Shown: piece by piece, positions 56,009-64,000 of the stretch
How positions within the stretch are numbered: position 1 is the stretch's first letter
How the letters are laid out: each line of letters opens with the position of its first letter
NCBI RefSeq assembly: GCF_024124545.1
Contig: NZ_JAMXSF010000004.1
Span: 186,001 to 250,000, forward strand
From: Pseudoalteromonas sp. XMcav2-N
GTDB lineage: Bacteria > Pseudomonadota > Gammaproteobacteria > Enterobacterales > Alteromonadaceae
Reading direction: 5' to 3'
DNA length: 64,000 bases
Made by a program: the position numbers and the translations under genes
The notes under the pieces: generated by a model
Database searches by the model: none
What the model was told of the DNA's origin: nothing
What the model saw: the letters and a program-made list of their open reading frames with translations, nothing else

Positions 56009-58351
56009 ATGGCAGACAATAAAAAAGCACCAGGCAAACCCCGCAAATCCCCGCGTAAAACTCCTGCCAAATCAGGCAAAAAAAAGACAGCTAAGTCTGC
56101 AATGACAGTAAAGCACCGTTTGAGTGCATTTCGTCGCCGGGCCCTGAGTACGCTGTGGTCGTTGTGCTGGAAGCTGAGTCTGGCCATGGCGTTTGCCGTT
56201 GCCGGTTATGTGGTTTATCTCGATGCCAAAGTCAGTCGCCAATTTGAAGGCAATAAATGGCAACTGCCAGTACAGGTATACGCCAGGGCGATGTCGTTTT
56301 ATCCGGATCAGTATCTGGCAGAGCAGGAGGTGATTTGGGAGCTGGAGCGGCTGAATTATTCACGTGTTAATCGTATTAGACATACGGGACAGTTCGTGGT
56401 TCAGGGGCGCACCATCACCGTTTATCGCCGTACTTTTGAGTTCCATGACGGGGTTGAACAGGCCCGTATATTCACGCTGAACTTTGCCGGGAAAAAGCTT
56501 GCCAGCATAGTTAATGAGCAGGGCAGACGAATTCAGGCGGCAAGGCTGGAGCCTGTGCAAATTGCCCGGATAGGTAATGAAAGCCGTCAGGACAGAGAGT
56601 TTGTGCCACTGGCGAAAATACCGGATATTCTCAAAGATACCTTGCTGATTGTTGAAGACAGGGCGTTCTATGACCACCATGGGGTATCCGTTTGGTCAAT
56701 CATGCGTGCCCTCTACCATAATATTCGTGCCGGACGCACTGTGCAGGGGGGCAGTACCCTGACCCAGCAACTGGCAAAGAACTTTTATCTGACCCGGGAG
56801 CGCTCTTTGCTGCGCAAAGTCAATGAGGCCTTTATCGCACTCATTTTGGATTTCCGTTACAGCAAAGATGAGATCCTGGAAGCTTATCTCAACGAAGTCT
56901 ATCTGGGACAGGCTTATAATCAGGGTGTGCATGGAATGGGTCTGGCCGCCGAGTTCTATTTTGCAAAGCCGGTCGATGAACTTGAGTTTGATCAGATTGC
57001 CATGCTGGTTGCTATGGTGAAAGGCCCTTCGTATTACAACCCACGCCGTTATCCGGAGCGCACGATGGAGCGACGCGATCTGGTCCTCAGGTTGATGGCT
57101 GAGAATGGCCTGATCACCACGAATGAATACCGCCAGGCGCTGGAGCGGCCCATCAGTATACAGCCTTTAAAAGAAAGCCTGATGCAAACCTATCCGGGAT
57201 ACCTGGAACTGGTAAATCGTGAGTTACAACGCTTGTTACCTGATGAAAACGTGGTGAACGCCGGGATCCGGGTATTTACTTACTTCGACCTACAAAAACA
57301 GACGGCAATGGAAGATGCCATCAGTGAGGGGTTACCCTATCTTGAGCGACGTTTTTCGACGGCGCAACTGGAAGTGGGCATGGTTTCGGTGAACATTGAA
57401 AAAAGTGGTGTTTCTGCACTGGTCGCCGGGCGTCAGCTAAGATACTCCGGGTTTAACCGGGTACTGGATACCCGCCGTAATGTGGGATCTCTGGTAAAGC
57501 CAGCTATTTACCTGTCAGCGCTGGAACAACCCCAGTATAATTTGGGCACTTTGCTTGAAGACGCTCCGCTGCAAGTCACCAATGCAGCTGGCAAAACCTG
57601 GCAACCGGAAAACTTTGATCACAAATTCCGGGGAGCCGTGCCGCTGTATCGTGCATTCAGTGAAAGTATTAACATTCCAGCTGTGAACCTGGGTCTGGAT
57701 GTGGGCGTTGATTCGGTTGCCCAGACTGTACAACAGCTGGGAATAGACAGTGATATTCCTCTTTACCCTTCTATGTTGCTGGGCGCTGTTGAATTGTCGA
57801 GCTTTGATGTCGCACAGATGTACACGACACTGGCCGCCAATGGTCACTATGCCCCACTCACGAGTATTTCAGCCATTACCAACACCACTGGAAAGCGTTT
57901 GTATCAGCATCGGGTTGCCCGGCAACCTCGCTTTTCTCAGGAAGCCATGTATATGACACGCTATGGACTCAAAAGAGTAACAAAAAGCGGTACTGCAAAG
58001 CGCCTTAATCAGCACTTTCCGTCTGTTCAGCTGGCCGGTAAAACGGGAACAAGCAATGAGTTAAGAGACAGCTGGTTTGCGGGGTTCGATCATAATACAG
58101 TGACGGTGACCTGGGTCGGCCGTGACGACAATAAACCTGCAAAACTGACTGGGGGCCGAGGGGCGCTGGAACTCTACATTCGCTATTTAAAACCCCTGAA
58201 CCCGCAGGCAATAGCGGATCAGCGTCCTCAGGGAATACGCTGGGCGTTCATCAATGAGCAAACCGGAGAGCAAGCGGCACCACATTGTGGTCCAACTATC
58301 CAGTTACCCATACGTATTGAGGAATTTAACCCACGCCCCGGGTGTGGTTAA
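56009..58351 (+). CDS. mrcB: Penicillin-binding protein 1B
   Basis: A bifunctional peptidoglycan synthase of 780 residues anchored by one helix (about residues 51-69) after a very basic cytosolic tail (KAPGKPRKSPRKTPAKSGKK). A UB2H-like domain (about 85-175) follows, then the glycosyltransferase domain with catalytic Glu216 (VEDRAFYDHHG) and QGGSTLTQQLAKN, then the transpeptidase with Ser494-x-x-Lys (GSLVKPA), SINIP as SxN motif and KTGTS. The C-terminal end is short. LpoB-like activators are not in the window. Confidence 0.95.
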   Translation: MADNKKAPGKPRKSPRKTPAKSGKKKTAKSAMTVKHRLSAFRRRALSTLWSLCWKLSLAMAFAVAGYVVYLDAKVSRQFEGNKWQLPVQVYARAMSFYPDQYLAEQEVIWELERLNYSRVNRIRHTGQFVVQGRTITVYRRTFEFHDGVEQARIFTLNFAGKKLASIVNEQGRRIQAARLEPVQIARIGNESRQDREFVPLAKIPDILKDTLLIVEDRAFYDHHGVSVWSIMRALYHNIRAGRTVQGGSTLTQQLAKNFYLTRERSLLRKVNEAFIALILDFRYSKDEILEAYLNEVYLGQAYNQGVHGMGLAAEFYFAKPVDELEFDQIAMLVAMVKGPSYYNPRRYPERTMERRDLVLRLMAENGLITTNEYRQALERPISIQPLKESLMQTYPGYLELVNRELQRLLPDENVVNAGIRVFTYFDLQKQTAMEDAISEGLPYLERRFSTAQLEVGMVSVNIEKSGVSALVAGRQLRYSGFNRVLDTRRNVGSLVKPAIYLSALEQPQYNLGTLLEDAPLQVTNAAGKTWQPENFDHKFRGAVPLYRAFSESINIPAVNLGLDVGVDSVAQTVQQLGIDSDIPLYPSMLLGAVELSSFDVAQMYTTLAANGHYAPLTSISAITNTTGKRLYQHRVARQPRFSQEAMYMTRYGLKRVTKSGTAKRLNQHFPSVQLAGKTGTSNELRDSWFAGFDHNTVTVTWVGRDDNKPAKLTGGRGALELYIRYLKPLNPQAIADQRPQGIRWAFINEQTGEQAAPHCGPTIQLPIRIEEFNPRPGCG

Positions 58352-58373
58352 ACCGAAGGCTGGTTTCAATCAG

Positions 58374-60215
58374 TTACTCGGTTTTGAACTTAGCGATCAG
58401 CTGTTTTAACGTGGCCGCCATATTACTGAGTTTCTGAGCATCACTCTTTGTGGCCTCAGCCGAACTCAGGGTGTGGTCAGCAAGGTGGCTTATTTCACTT
58501 GACTCTGCCAGTGCCTGTTGTGTTGCAACAGCCTGGCGTTTTACCTGATCGCTGATCACATGACCCTGCTGGTCAATATCGGCCATACTTTGTTCGGCGG
58601 CGCTGAGTACCTGGTTTGTCTCATTCGCTGCACTGACACCTTGCTCCATTTTTTCGACACTGCTGAGCATTTTCTTTTGCGTATCATTCGAGGCTTGTTG
58701 TAATGAATGAATGATAGAGTGGATTTCTTCAGTCTGTTGTTGAGTCCTCTGCGCCAGAGTACGTACTTCGTCTGCCACAACGGCGAATCCGCGGCCTTGC
58801 TCTCCTGCCCGTGCCGCTTCTATGGCAGCGTTAAGTGCGAGCAGGTTGGTTTGCTCCGCAATTTCACTGATCCCCAGACTAACCTTACTGATGTCCTGAC
58901 TATCCTGGGCCAGTTTATCCAGCGCAATACGACTTTCTTCGAATTCTTGTTGCAATACCGTCATGTGCTCTGCCAGCCGGGTGGTATTTTCACTGCCCTG
59001 CTTGACCTGCTGCGCGGCAGTGGCAGCCAGCTCTGTGGCATGATGAGCTGAGTTTTCAACGGCATCCGCAGCATTGGCCATTTCACTGAGTGCCTGGTGA
59101 ACTGTCTGGATTTTAGCTTGTTGCTGTGCCACGTCTTCTCTGGTGTCCTGGCTTATCTGACTGAGCTTATCCGTTGCGCCGTATAAGTCGGTTGATGTGG
59201 TTCTGACATTCCCCAACAAGTGGACAAAGGCATCCAGCACGGCATTATACTGGCGCAAGATTTCGCTAAGTTCATCTTTGCCCCGAGGGACCGCTCTGGC
59301 TGTTAAATTGCCCCCGGAAGCGTGTTGTGCTGACGCTGAAAACTCCGCAATGGTATCTACCACAGCAAAATAGAAACCGAGCATAAGATAAAGTGCTAAC
59401 AGCAGGCTGAGCACAGAGGCCAGCGCCACCAGATTACGGATCCTGCGTTCGCTCGTCAGTTTGGTATCGAGTAGTGTTTTCAATGTCGGCGTTGCTTCGT
59501 TGATCAGACCACTGAGCTGGGTCAGCACATCACGGTGCGCGCTGTTAAATGCACTGTTGGTCAGCTCAATGTCATCGGGCTCAAGCAGTTTATCTTTGAT
59601 GGCTCTATGGTAGTTATCAAGTGAACGATTCAGCGCTGAAATTTTGTCTTTAAGCCGTTTATTCACTTGTTTGTTATGCGTTGTTGCCACGCCCAGTTTG
59701 TCGTTCATCTGCGCTTTAACCAGTGGCAGGACTTTGTTTAGGTTAGACAGTGCGATAAAAGAATCCGGCGTAAAACGGCCTCGACCAATGATATCAGTAG
59801 CTTGCTGGGCAATATTGTTCACCTGGGCTATCACGTTTGGCAGGGATTCAACCAGAGAGCGGTTGAGGTAAGAGCGGCTGAGATCATTGTCTATGGCGAG
59901 CTTAGATGTGATTGACAGATGTTCCAGTTCATTACCTGGCTTTAGACCGGTGGCAAATGGACTGCGTGCCAGCACCTGGGCATTACGCTGGGCTTGCTGG
60001 TTGAGTAGGTTTTCCAAAATAGGAGGATAAAATTGTAACCCGGCACGCTGTTGCTGACTGACCTGAATAGACTGGGTCAGGGTTGAGTTCAGAAAAAACA
60101 AGCTCAGACTGAGTGGTACTAAGAGAATACCAAATACCAGGCTGATTTTAGTTTTGTATTTTAGCTGTGCCATAAAAGCGATGGCTGGGCTGGCGGCTGA
60201 TCTGAGTCCTGTCAT
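58374..60215 (-). CDS. Methyl-accepting chemotaxis protein
   Basis: This 613-residue chemoreceptor has a membrane helix near residues 25-45, a periplasmic helical region of about 220 residues rich in LNR/LNK-type helices, a second membrane helix ([25 protein letters not shown]), a HAMP-like region and the signalling domain. The hairpin tip has the invariant [42 protein letters not shown]. The ligand is unknown. It is a single gene, with the usual cytosolic adaptation sites expected on both sides of the tip. Confidence 0.94.
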   Translation of the reverse strand: MTGLRSAASPAIAFMAQLKYKTKISLVFGILLVPLSLSLFFLNSTLTQSIQVSQQQRAGLQFYPPILENLLNQQAQRNAQVLARSPFATGLKPGNELEHLSITSKLAIDNDLSRSYLNRSLVESLPNVIAQVNNIAQQATDIIGRGRFTPDSFIALSNLNKVLPLVKAQMNDKLGVATTHNKQVNKRLKDKISALNRSLDNYHRAIKDKLLEPDDIELTNSAFNSAHRDVLTQLSGLINEATPTLKTLLDTKLTSERRIRNLVALASVLSLLLALYLMLGFYFAVVDTIAEFSASAQHASGGNLTARAVPRGKDELSEILRQYNAVLDAFVHLLGNVRTTSTDLYGATDKLSQISQDTREDVAQQQAKIQTVHQALSEMANAADAVENSAHHATELAATAAQQVKQGSENTTRLAEHMTVLQQEFEESRIALDKLAQDSQDISKVSLGISEIAEQTNLLALNAAIEAARAGEQGRGFAVVADEVRTLAQRTQQQTEEIHSIIHSLQQASNDTQKKMLSSVEKMEQGVSAANETNQVLSAAEQSMADIDQQGHVISDQVKRQAVATQQALAESSEISHLADHTLSSAEATKSDAQKLSNMAATLKQLIAKFKTE

Positions 60216-60306
60216 AATGTTATCTTTGCTTATAAGTCACTGTTAGGAGACCGAGAATAAGCAAAGAATAGTTCAAAGCATCGAAAGTTTTTACTGTCAG
60301 CCATAA

Positions 60307-60330
60307 AAAAAGCCCCAAAAGGGGCTTTTT
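60307..60330 (-). terminator. hemL terminator
   Basis: AAAAAGCCCC and GGGGCTTTTT form a perfect stem with a four-base loop; on the minus strand the T run follows the stem. It lies 25 bases after the hemL stop. Confidence 0.92.
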
Positions 60331-60354
60331 AGATAAGTGAGCAATGCGGATTGA

Positions 60355-61641
60355 TCAGGCGGCAAGCTTAGCGAAAGCGCGTTCTGCAGCTCTGATAGTT
60401 TCAGTAATATCTTCGTCGCTGTGCATAGTACTGACAAATCCGGCTTCGAACGCGGAAGGTGCCAGATAGACACCTTCTTCCAACATCAGGTGGAAAAAGC
60501 GCTTGAAACGCTCTAGGTCGCATTCAGTCGCCTGCTGGTAGGTATCAACACGTACAGCCTCTGTGAAGAAGAAGCCAAACATACCGCCGGCATAGTTGGT
60601 GGTTAGTGCAATACCCGCAGCATCTGCAGCACGCTGGAAACCGTCACAAAGTTGCTTGCTTTTAGTCTCAAGCGTATCGTGCAGCCCAGGCTCAGACAGC
60701 AGCTCAAGGGCTTTCAGACCAGCGGCCATGGCAATCGGGTTACCGGATAGTGTGCCGGCCTGATAGACTGGGCCTACAGGGGCAATATAGTCCATGATTT
60801 CACGCTTACCACCAAAGGCACCCACTGGCATACCTCCGCCGATCACTTTACCTAAACAAGTCAGATCCGGCTCGATATTGTAATAGGCCTGAGCACCGCC
60901 CAGTGCAACCCTAAAGCCCGTCATGACCTCATCGAAGATCAGGACAGATTGATGGGTATCACAGAGCTCGCGCAGACCTTCCAGAAAACCTTCGACCGGA
61001 GGAATACAGTTCATATTGCCCGCCACAGGTTCAACAATGATACAGGCTATTTGATCCGGGTATTGTGCAAAGATGGCTTTCACTTCATCGATATTGTTGA
61101 ACGATACCGTGAGTGTATGTTTGGCAAAATCAGCGGGGATCCCCGGAGAGTTAGGTACGCCCATTGTCAGCGCGCCTGACCCTGCTTTAACCAGTAGAGA
61201 ATCCGCATGGCCATGATAGCAACCTTCGAACTTCAAAATTTTATCTCTGCCGGTATAACCGCGAGCCAGACGGATGGCACTCATCGTCGCTTCTGTACCT
61301 GAGCTGACCATACGTACCTTGTCAATTGACGGAACAAGCGCTTTGACTTTTTCAGCCATTAGAATTTCGCTTTCTGTCGGAGCGCCATAGCTTAGGCCAT
61401 TTTCAACGGCATCCAGCACCGCTTGTTTAATTTGAGGGTGGTTGTGGCCCAGGATCATAGGTCCCCAGGAGCCAACATAGTCGATATAACGTTTGCCATC
61501 GGCATCAAAGGTATGCGGGCCTTCAGCCTTATTGATAAACAGCGGCGTGCCACCCACGCCGTTAAACGCACGAACGGGTGAATTAACGCCACCCGGGATA
61601 GATTCCTGGGCACGAGAGAAGAGATCTTGACTGATTGTCAT
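60355..61641 (-). CDS. hemL: Glutamate-1-semialdehyde 2,1-aminomutase
   Basis: Forms 5-aminolevulinate, the first committed heme precursor in the C5 pathway. The 428-residue PLP enzyme has [13 protein letters not shown], the [20 protein letters not shown] block, [17 protein letters not shown] and the PLP lysine in [17 protein letters not shown] near residue 265. Length is near E. coli HemL (426). hemJ, acting later in the same pathway, lies 1.3 kb away on the same strand. Confidence 0.97.
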   Translation of the reverse strand: MTISQDLFSRAQESIPGGVNSPVRAFNGVGGTPLFINKAEGPHTFDADGKRYIDYVGSWGPMILGHNHPQIKQAVLDAVENGLSYGAPTESEILMAEKVKALVPSIDKVRMVSSGTEATMSAIRLARGYTGRDKILKFEGCYHGHADSLLVKAGSGALTMGVPNSPGIPADFAKHTLTVSFNNIDEVKAIFAQYPDQIACIIVEPVAGNMNCIPPVEGFLEGLRELCDTHQSVLIFDEVMTGFRVALGGAQAYYNIEPDLTCLGKVIGGGMPVGAFGGKREIMDYIAPVGPVYQAGTLSGNPIAMAAGLKALELLSEPGLHDTLETKSKQLCDGFQRAADAAGIALTTNYAGGMFGFFFTEAVRVDTYQQATECDLERFKRFFHLMLEEGVYLAPSAFEAGFVSTMHSDEDITETIRAAERAFAKLAA

Positions 61642-61719
61642 AATGTGTCCTTTGTTATGTGCATAAGGTATCTGGTGTTTTTACCAAATATCTCAAATCA
61701 TGAAAACGAGTGTAACAAC

Positions 61720-62736
61720 TTAGCTGTCGCGCTTGCGGCTGAACCAGGGCACATCCACTTCATACTGCTCAACCTTGTCGGCAACGCCCAGTGTCAATGC
61801 AAACAGCGCCATGCGGATCAACACACCGTTTTGAACCTGACGGAAGATAGCCAGGTTATCGTTATTGTTTAAATCATTATCCAGCTCGTTGGCATCCCCG
61901 CGGCTGTCGCGCGGCAGCGGGTGCATCAGTACCGACTCCGGCTTACAGTGCGCGTCATAAATCGCCTGACTGATGCGAAAGCCACCACGGTATTTATTGG
62001 CTTCTTCCTGTGACGGGAAACGCTCTTCCTGAATACGTGTCTGATAGACGATATCTGCAGCCAGATTACCTTCCATCTGAGACACCAGCTCAATTTGATG
62101 GCCAGCATTGCTGACCGCATCAAGAATGTAATCTGGCATCTGCAACCCGTCCGGGGCAACCATGGAAAAGCGCACGTTTTTGTAGTGACACAGTAATTTA
62201 GAAAGGGAGTGGACTGTTCGGCCATATTTAAGGTCGCCAACCAAAGCGATGTGCATGCCGTCAATGCCCCGCTCAAATCGCCCCAGTTCACGTTCAATCG
62301 TCAGCAGGTCCAGCAAGGCCTGAGTGGGGTGCTCGTTCGGACCATCACCACCATTGATCACTGGCACGTCAGAACCCGTGGCAAATTCTGCCACTGATCC
62401 CGCATCTGGGTGGCGCATCGCTACTGCATCTGCATAGGCCGAGATGACTCGGGCTGTGTCATACAGGGATTCGCCTTTGGCTAAAGCGGAACTTTGCATA
62501 CCTGTGGTTTCGCGGACCGTACCACCTAGCAAATTAAAGGCGGTTCCGAAACTGACACGCGTTCGGGTACTGGGTTCAAAAAACAGGTTGGCTAATACAG
62601 CGCCTTCTAATACGTTGGTACGTTTGTGCTTCTTAGCGTAGGGTTCCATTTTCTTAGCAACACTGAAAATCAGCTCAATGGCATCTCTGTCGAGTTCGTT
62701 GACGGAGAGGATGTTTTCACCTTGGAAACTTAACAT
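61720..62736 (-). CDS. pyrB: Aspartate carbamoyltransferase
   Basis: Carbamoyl phosphate plus aspartate to carbamoyl aspartate, the committing step of pyrimidine synthesis. The 338-residue chain has the carbamoyl-phosphate loop FFEPSTRTRVSFGTAF, the KGESLYDT loop, NGGDGPNEHPTQALLD and MHPLPRDSRGDANELD. It is longer than the E. coli catalytic chain (311), as in related marine genera. I start at MLSFQGENIL with AGGAAT upstream; the frame runs 39 codons further. No pyrI regulatory chain gene follows. Confidence 0.93.
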   Translation of the reverse strand: MLSFQGENILSVNELDRDAIELIFSVAKKMEPYAKKHKRTNVLEGAVLANLFFEPSTRTRVSFGTAFNLLGGTVRETTGMQSSALAKGESLYDTARVISAYADAVAMRHPDAGSVAEFATGSDVPVINGGDGPNEHPTQALLDLLTIERELGRFERGIDGMHIALVGDLKYGRTVHSLSKLLCHYKNVRFSMVAPDGLQMPDYILDAVSNAGHQIELVSQMEGNLAADIVYQTRIQEERFPSQEEANKYRGGFRISQAIYDAHCKPESVLMHPLPRDSRGDANELDNDLNNNDNLAIFRQVQNGVLIRMALFALTLGVADKVEQYEVDVPWFSRKRDS

Positions 62737-62909
62737 GCGGCGATTCCTAATCACAGATTGACAACAGGAGGCGGGGAGCACTCCTAACCGAGCTCGCAAA
62801 GCAGGGGCATAAAGCACACGCTGCGTTGGGTAACTGGAGCGACATAATAGCACAATTGTGGTTTTTTGGGCGTGGAAAATGACGGCTGACTCGCCGCCAT
62901 ACTGTGATA

Positions 62910-63344
62910 TCAGAAAACCGGTTTCAAGATAGCGAGCATCACAATGATCAGCAGCAAAATAACCGGGAATTCGTTAAAAATACGATAGAAGCGATCGCTG
63001 CGCTGATTTCGATCGTGCTTAAAGTCTGCCAGGAGTTTGAAACAATAGGCATGATAGAGATACAGCATGATCACCGGTACCAATTTATAATGTAGCCAAA
63101 GGTTAGCGCGGAACCATTCGCGCCCGTAACTGGCGATCAGTAAAATGCCAAAGACTGCAGTGAGAATGGCAAACGGAGTGACAAAATAGAGCAGACGACG
63201 CTCCATGATTTTAAGCATTGCCGAGCAGGGCTTTTCGTCAGTCATAGCATGGTAAACAAATAGCCTGGGCAGATAGAAAATCCCGGCAAACCAGGCAACC
63301 ATAAAAAAGATGTGCAGCGCTTTGTACACAAGTATTGTCGTCAT
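62910..63344 (-). CDS. hemJ: Protoporphyrinogen oxidase HemJ
   Basis: A membrane oxidase that converts protoporphyrinogen IX to protoporphyrin IX. This 144-residue protein has four membrane helices and the HemJ family pattern, with the conserved His in KALHIFFMVAWFAGIFYLPRL near residue 11 and the Lys/His region WLHYKLVPVIMLYLYH. It lies 28 bases downstream of the ClC channel gene on the same strand. Its presence suggests this organism need not rely on HemG or HemY. Confidence 0.92.
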   Translation of the reverse strand: MTTILVYKALHIFFMVAWFAGIFYLPRLFVYHAMTDEKPCSAMLKIMERRLLYFVTPFAILTAVFGILLIASYGREWFRANLWLHYKLVPVIMLYLYHAYCFKLLADFKHDRNQRSDRFYRIFNEFPVILLLIIVMLAILKPVF

Positions 63345-63372
63345 AAAACCCCTTGGTTGTCTTTAGATGCAA

Positions 63373-64000
63373 TTACAGCAAGCTGTTTCTCGTAGTGAGA
63401 ATATGGCGGATCTGATCCCACCTTAGCAAGCCCATAATTTGTTCGTTATTCTTTTGATTATACACGTATACTGCGCCGGAGCGCTTGTCTTTAAGAATGT
63501 CGAATGCGTCGGCGAGTGTGGCTTGTGTACTCAGACCTTGAAGCTCAATATAGGTGATAGTCATGCTCTGCTCTGAAATCAAACTAAGGTCATATTCCGC
63601 GAGTCGATAACCATGCTCCGCGTCGTGCACTATCAGAGGCGTCTGACTGTCGACAGCTGACAAAGTTTCTCTTATCTGATCCTTATCATCTGAATAGAGG
63701 AGCTTGAAGCCTTCTTCCATTTCTTCCATGATCCCCACCTTTTGCAGGGCCTCCTTGGCGGGAGAAACCTGATAGGGCAACCCCTGGAAATCAAGCTGTT
63801 GCAAGAAGATTGAGCGGTTACCAAATACCTGCAGTGCGGTGACATAGGCACAGGAAATCACTATCATGGCTGGCACCACAATCTGTGGACTGGAAGTCAG
63901 TTCCATGACCGCAGTTAAGGCAGCCAAAGGCGCATGCAAAGTGGCCGCCAGCAGGCCTGCCATACCCAGTACGCCATAAGTACCAGCAACACTGACATCC
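63373..64000 (-). CDS. ClC-type chloride channel/exchanger with C-terminal CBS region (cut by window end)
   Basis: The frame is open to the window edge (DVSVAGTYGVLGMAGLLAATL...), so the N-terminal membrane part is missing. The start visible here is the last helices of a ClC protein (GLLAATLHAPLAALTAVMELT carries the late selectivity-side region). It is followed by a cytosolic tail of about 140 residues with two CBS-like units ending at the stop. The family moves chloride, often exchanging it for protons. Confidence 0.85.
   Translation of the reverse strand, partial: DVSVAGTYGVLGMAGLLAATLHAPLAALTAVMELTSSPQIVVPAMIVISCAYVTALQVFGNRSIFLQQLDFQGLPYQVSPAKEALQKVGIMEEMEEGFKLLYSDDKDQIRETLSAVDSQTPLIVHDAEHGYRLAEYDLSLISEQSMTITYIELQGLSTQATLADAFDILKDKRSGAVYVYNQKNNEQIMGLLRWDQIRHILTTRNSLL

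Overview
The window looks like a chromosomal segment of a marine gammaproteobacterium of the order Alteromonadales, most like Pseudoalteromonas. I base this on gene families and gene order rather than on a search: divergent argR/mdh, ydbH-ynbE-ydbL, kbl-tdh, glpE-glpG, ubiC-ubiA, folB-folK-uppP, glnK-amtB, a Wzi-like outer-membrane protein beside Kdo and heptose genes, and moderate G+C with an AT-rich intergenic style. Almost everything is core housekeeping. I see no prophage, CRISPR array, insertion sequence with a transposase, integron, rRNA or tRNA.

Layout. 0-4 kb: the end of a flavin monooxygenase, a small membrane protein, a secreted Calx-beta protein and a DinB-fold pair. 4-9.5 kb: a phosphoribosyltransferase, glutaminase, inosine-guanosine kinase, tadA, an unannotated 54-residue arginine-rich protein and the lytic transglycosylase mltF. 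9.6-13.8 kb: purL, followed by a relic of a second purL 3' end with its own terminator copy. 13.9-17.7 kb: a coiled-coil protein and ydbH-ynbE-ydbL (envelope lipid bridge). 17.7-25.8 kb: the LPS inner-core set (waaA, kdkA, gmhA, hldE, gmhB, a heptosyltransferase) with a Wzi-like protein. 25.9-29.8 kb: threonine catabolism, glpE, a glpG that is split into two frames, and a FliL-like protein. 30-40.2 kb: ubiC-ubiA, a LysR regulator, a REC/HD-GYP protein, small conserved proteins, tsaD, plsY, folB-folK-uppP and tapT. 40.2-45.8 kb: a 162-bp repeat, a strong CsrB-type regulatory RNA on the minus strand, a ferric-iron ABC transporter and a DyP-peroxidase homologue. 45.8-52.6 kb: argR/mdh, serA, rpiA, a formyl-THF ligase and a secreted S10 peptidase. 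52.9-64 kb: a GGDEF response regulator, glnK-amtB with sigma-54/NtrC sites, PBP1b, a chemoreceptor, hemL, pyrB, hemJ and a truncated ClC channel.

The most rewarding non-obvious items are: the CsrB-like RNA (about 390 nt, 23 GGA motifs, a terminator and a UvrY/GacA-like box upstream); the purL 3'-end relic together with a leucine-codon mosaic inside purL; a DyP homologue whose distal catalytic Asp and Arg are replaced by Tyr and Asn; the split glpG; the 54-aa Arg-rich ORF with a perfect Shine-Dalgarno; and two inverted copies of a non-coding MITE-like repeat.
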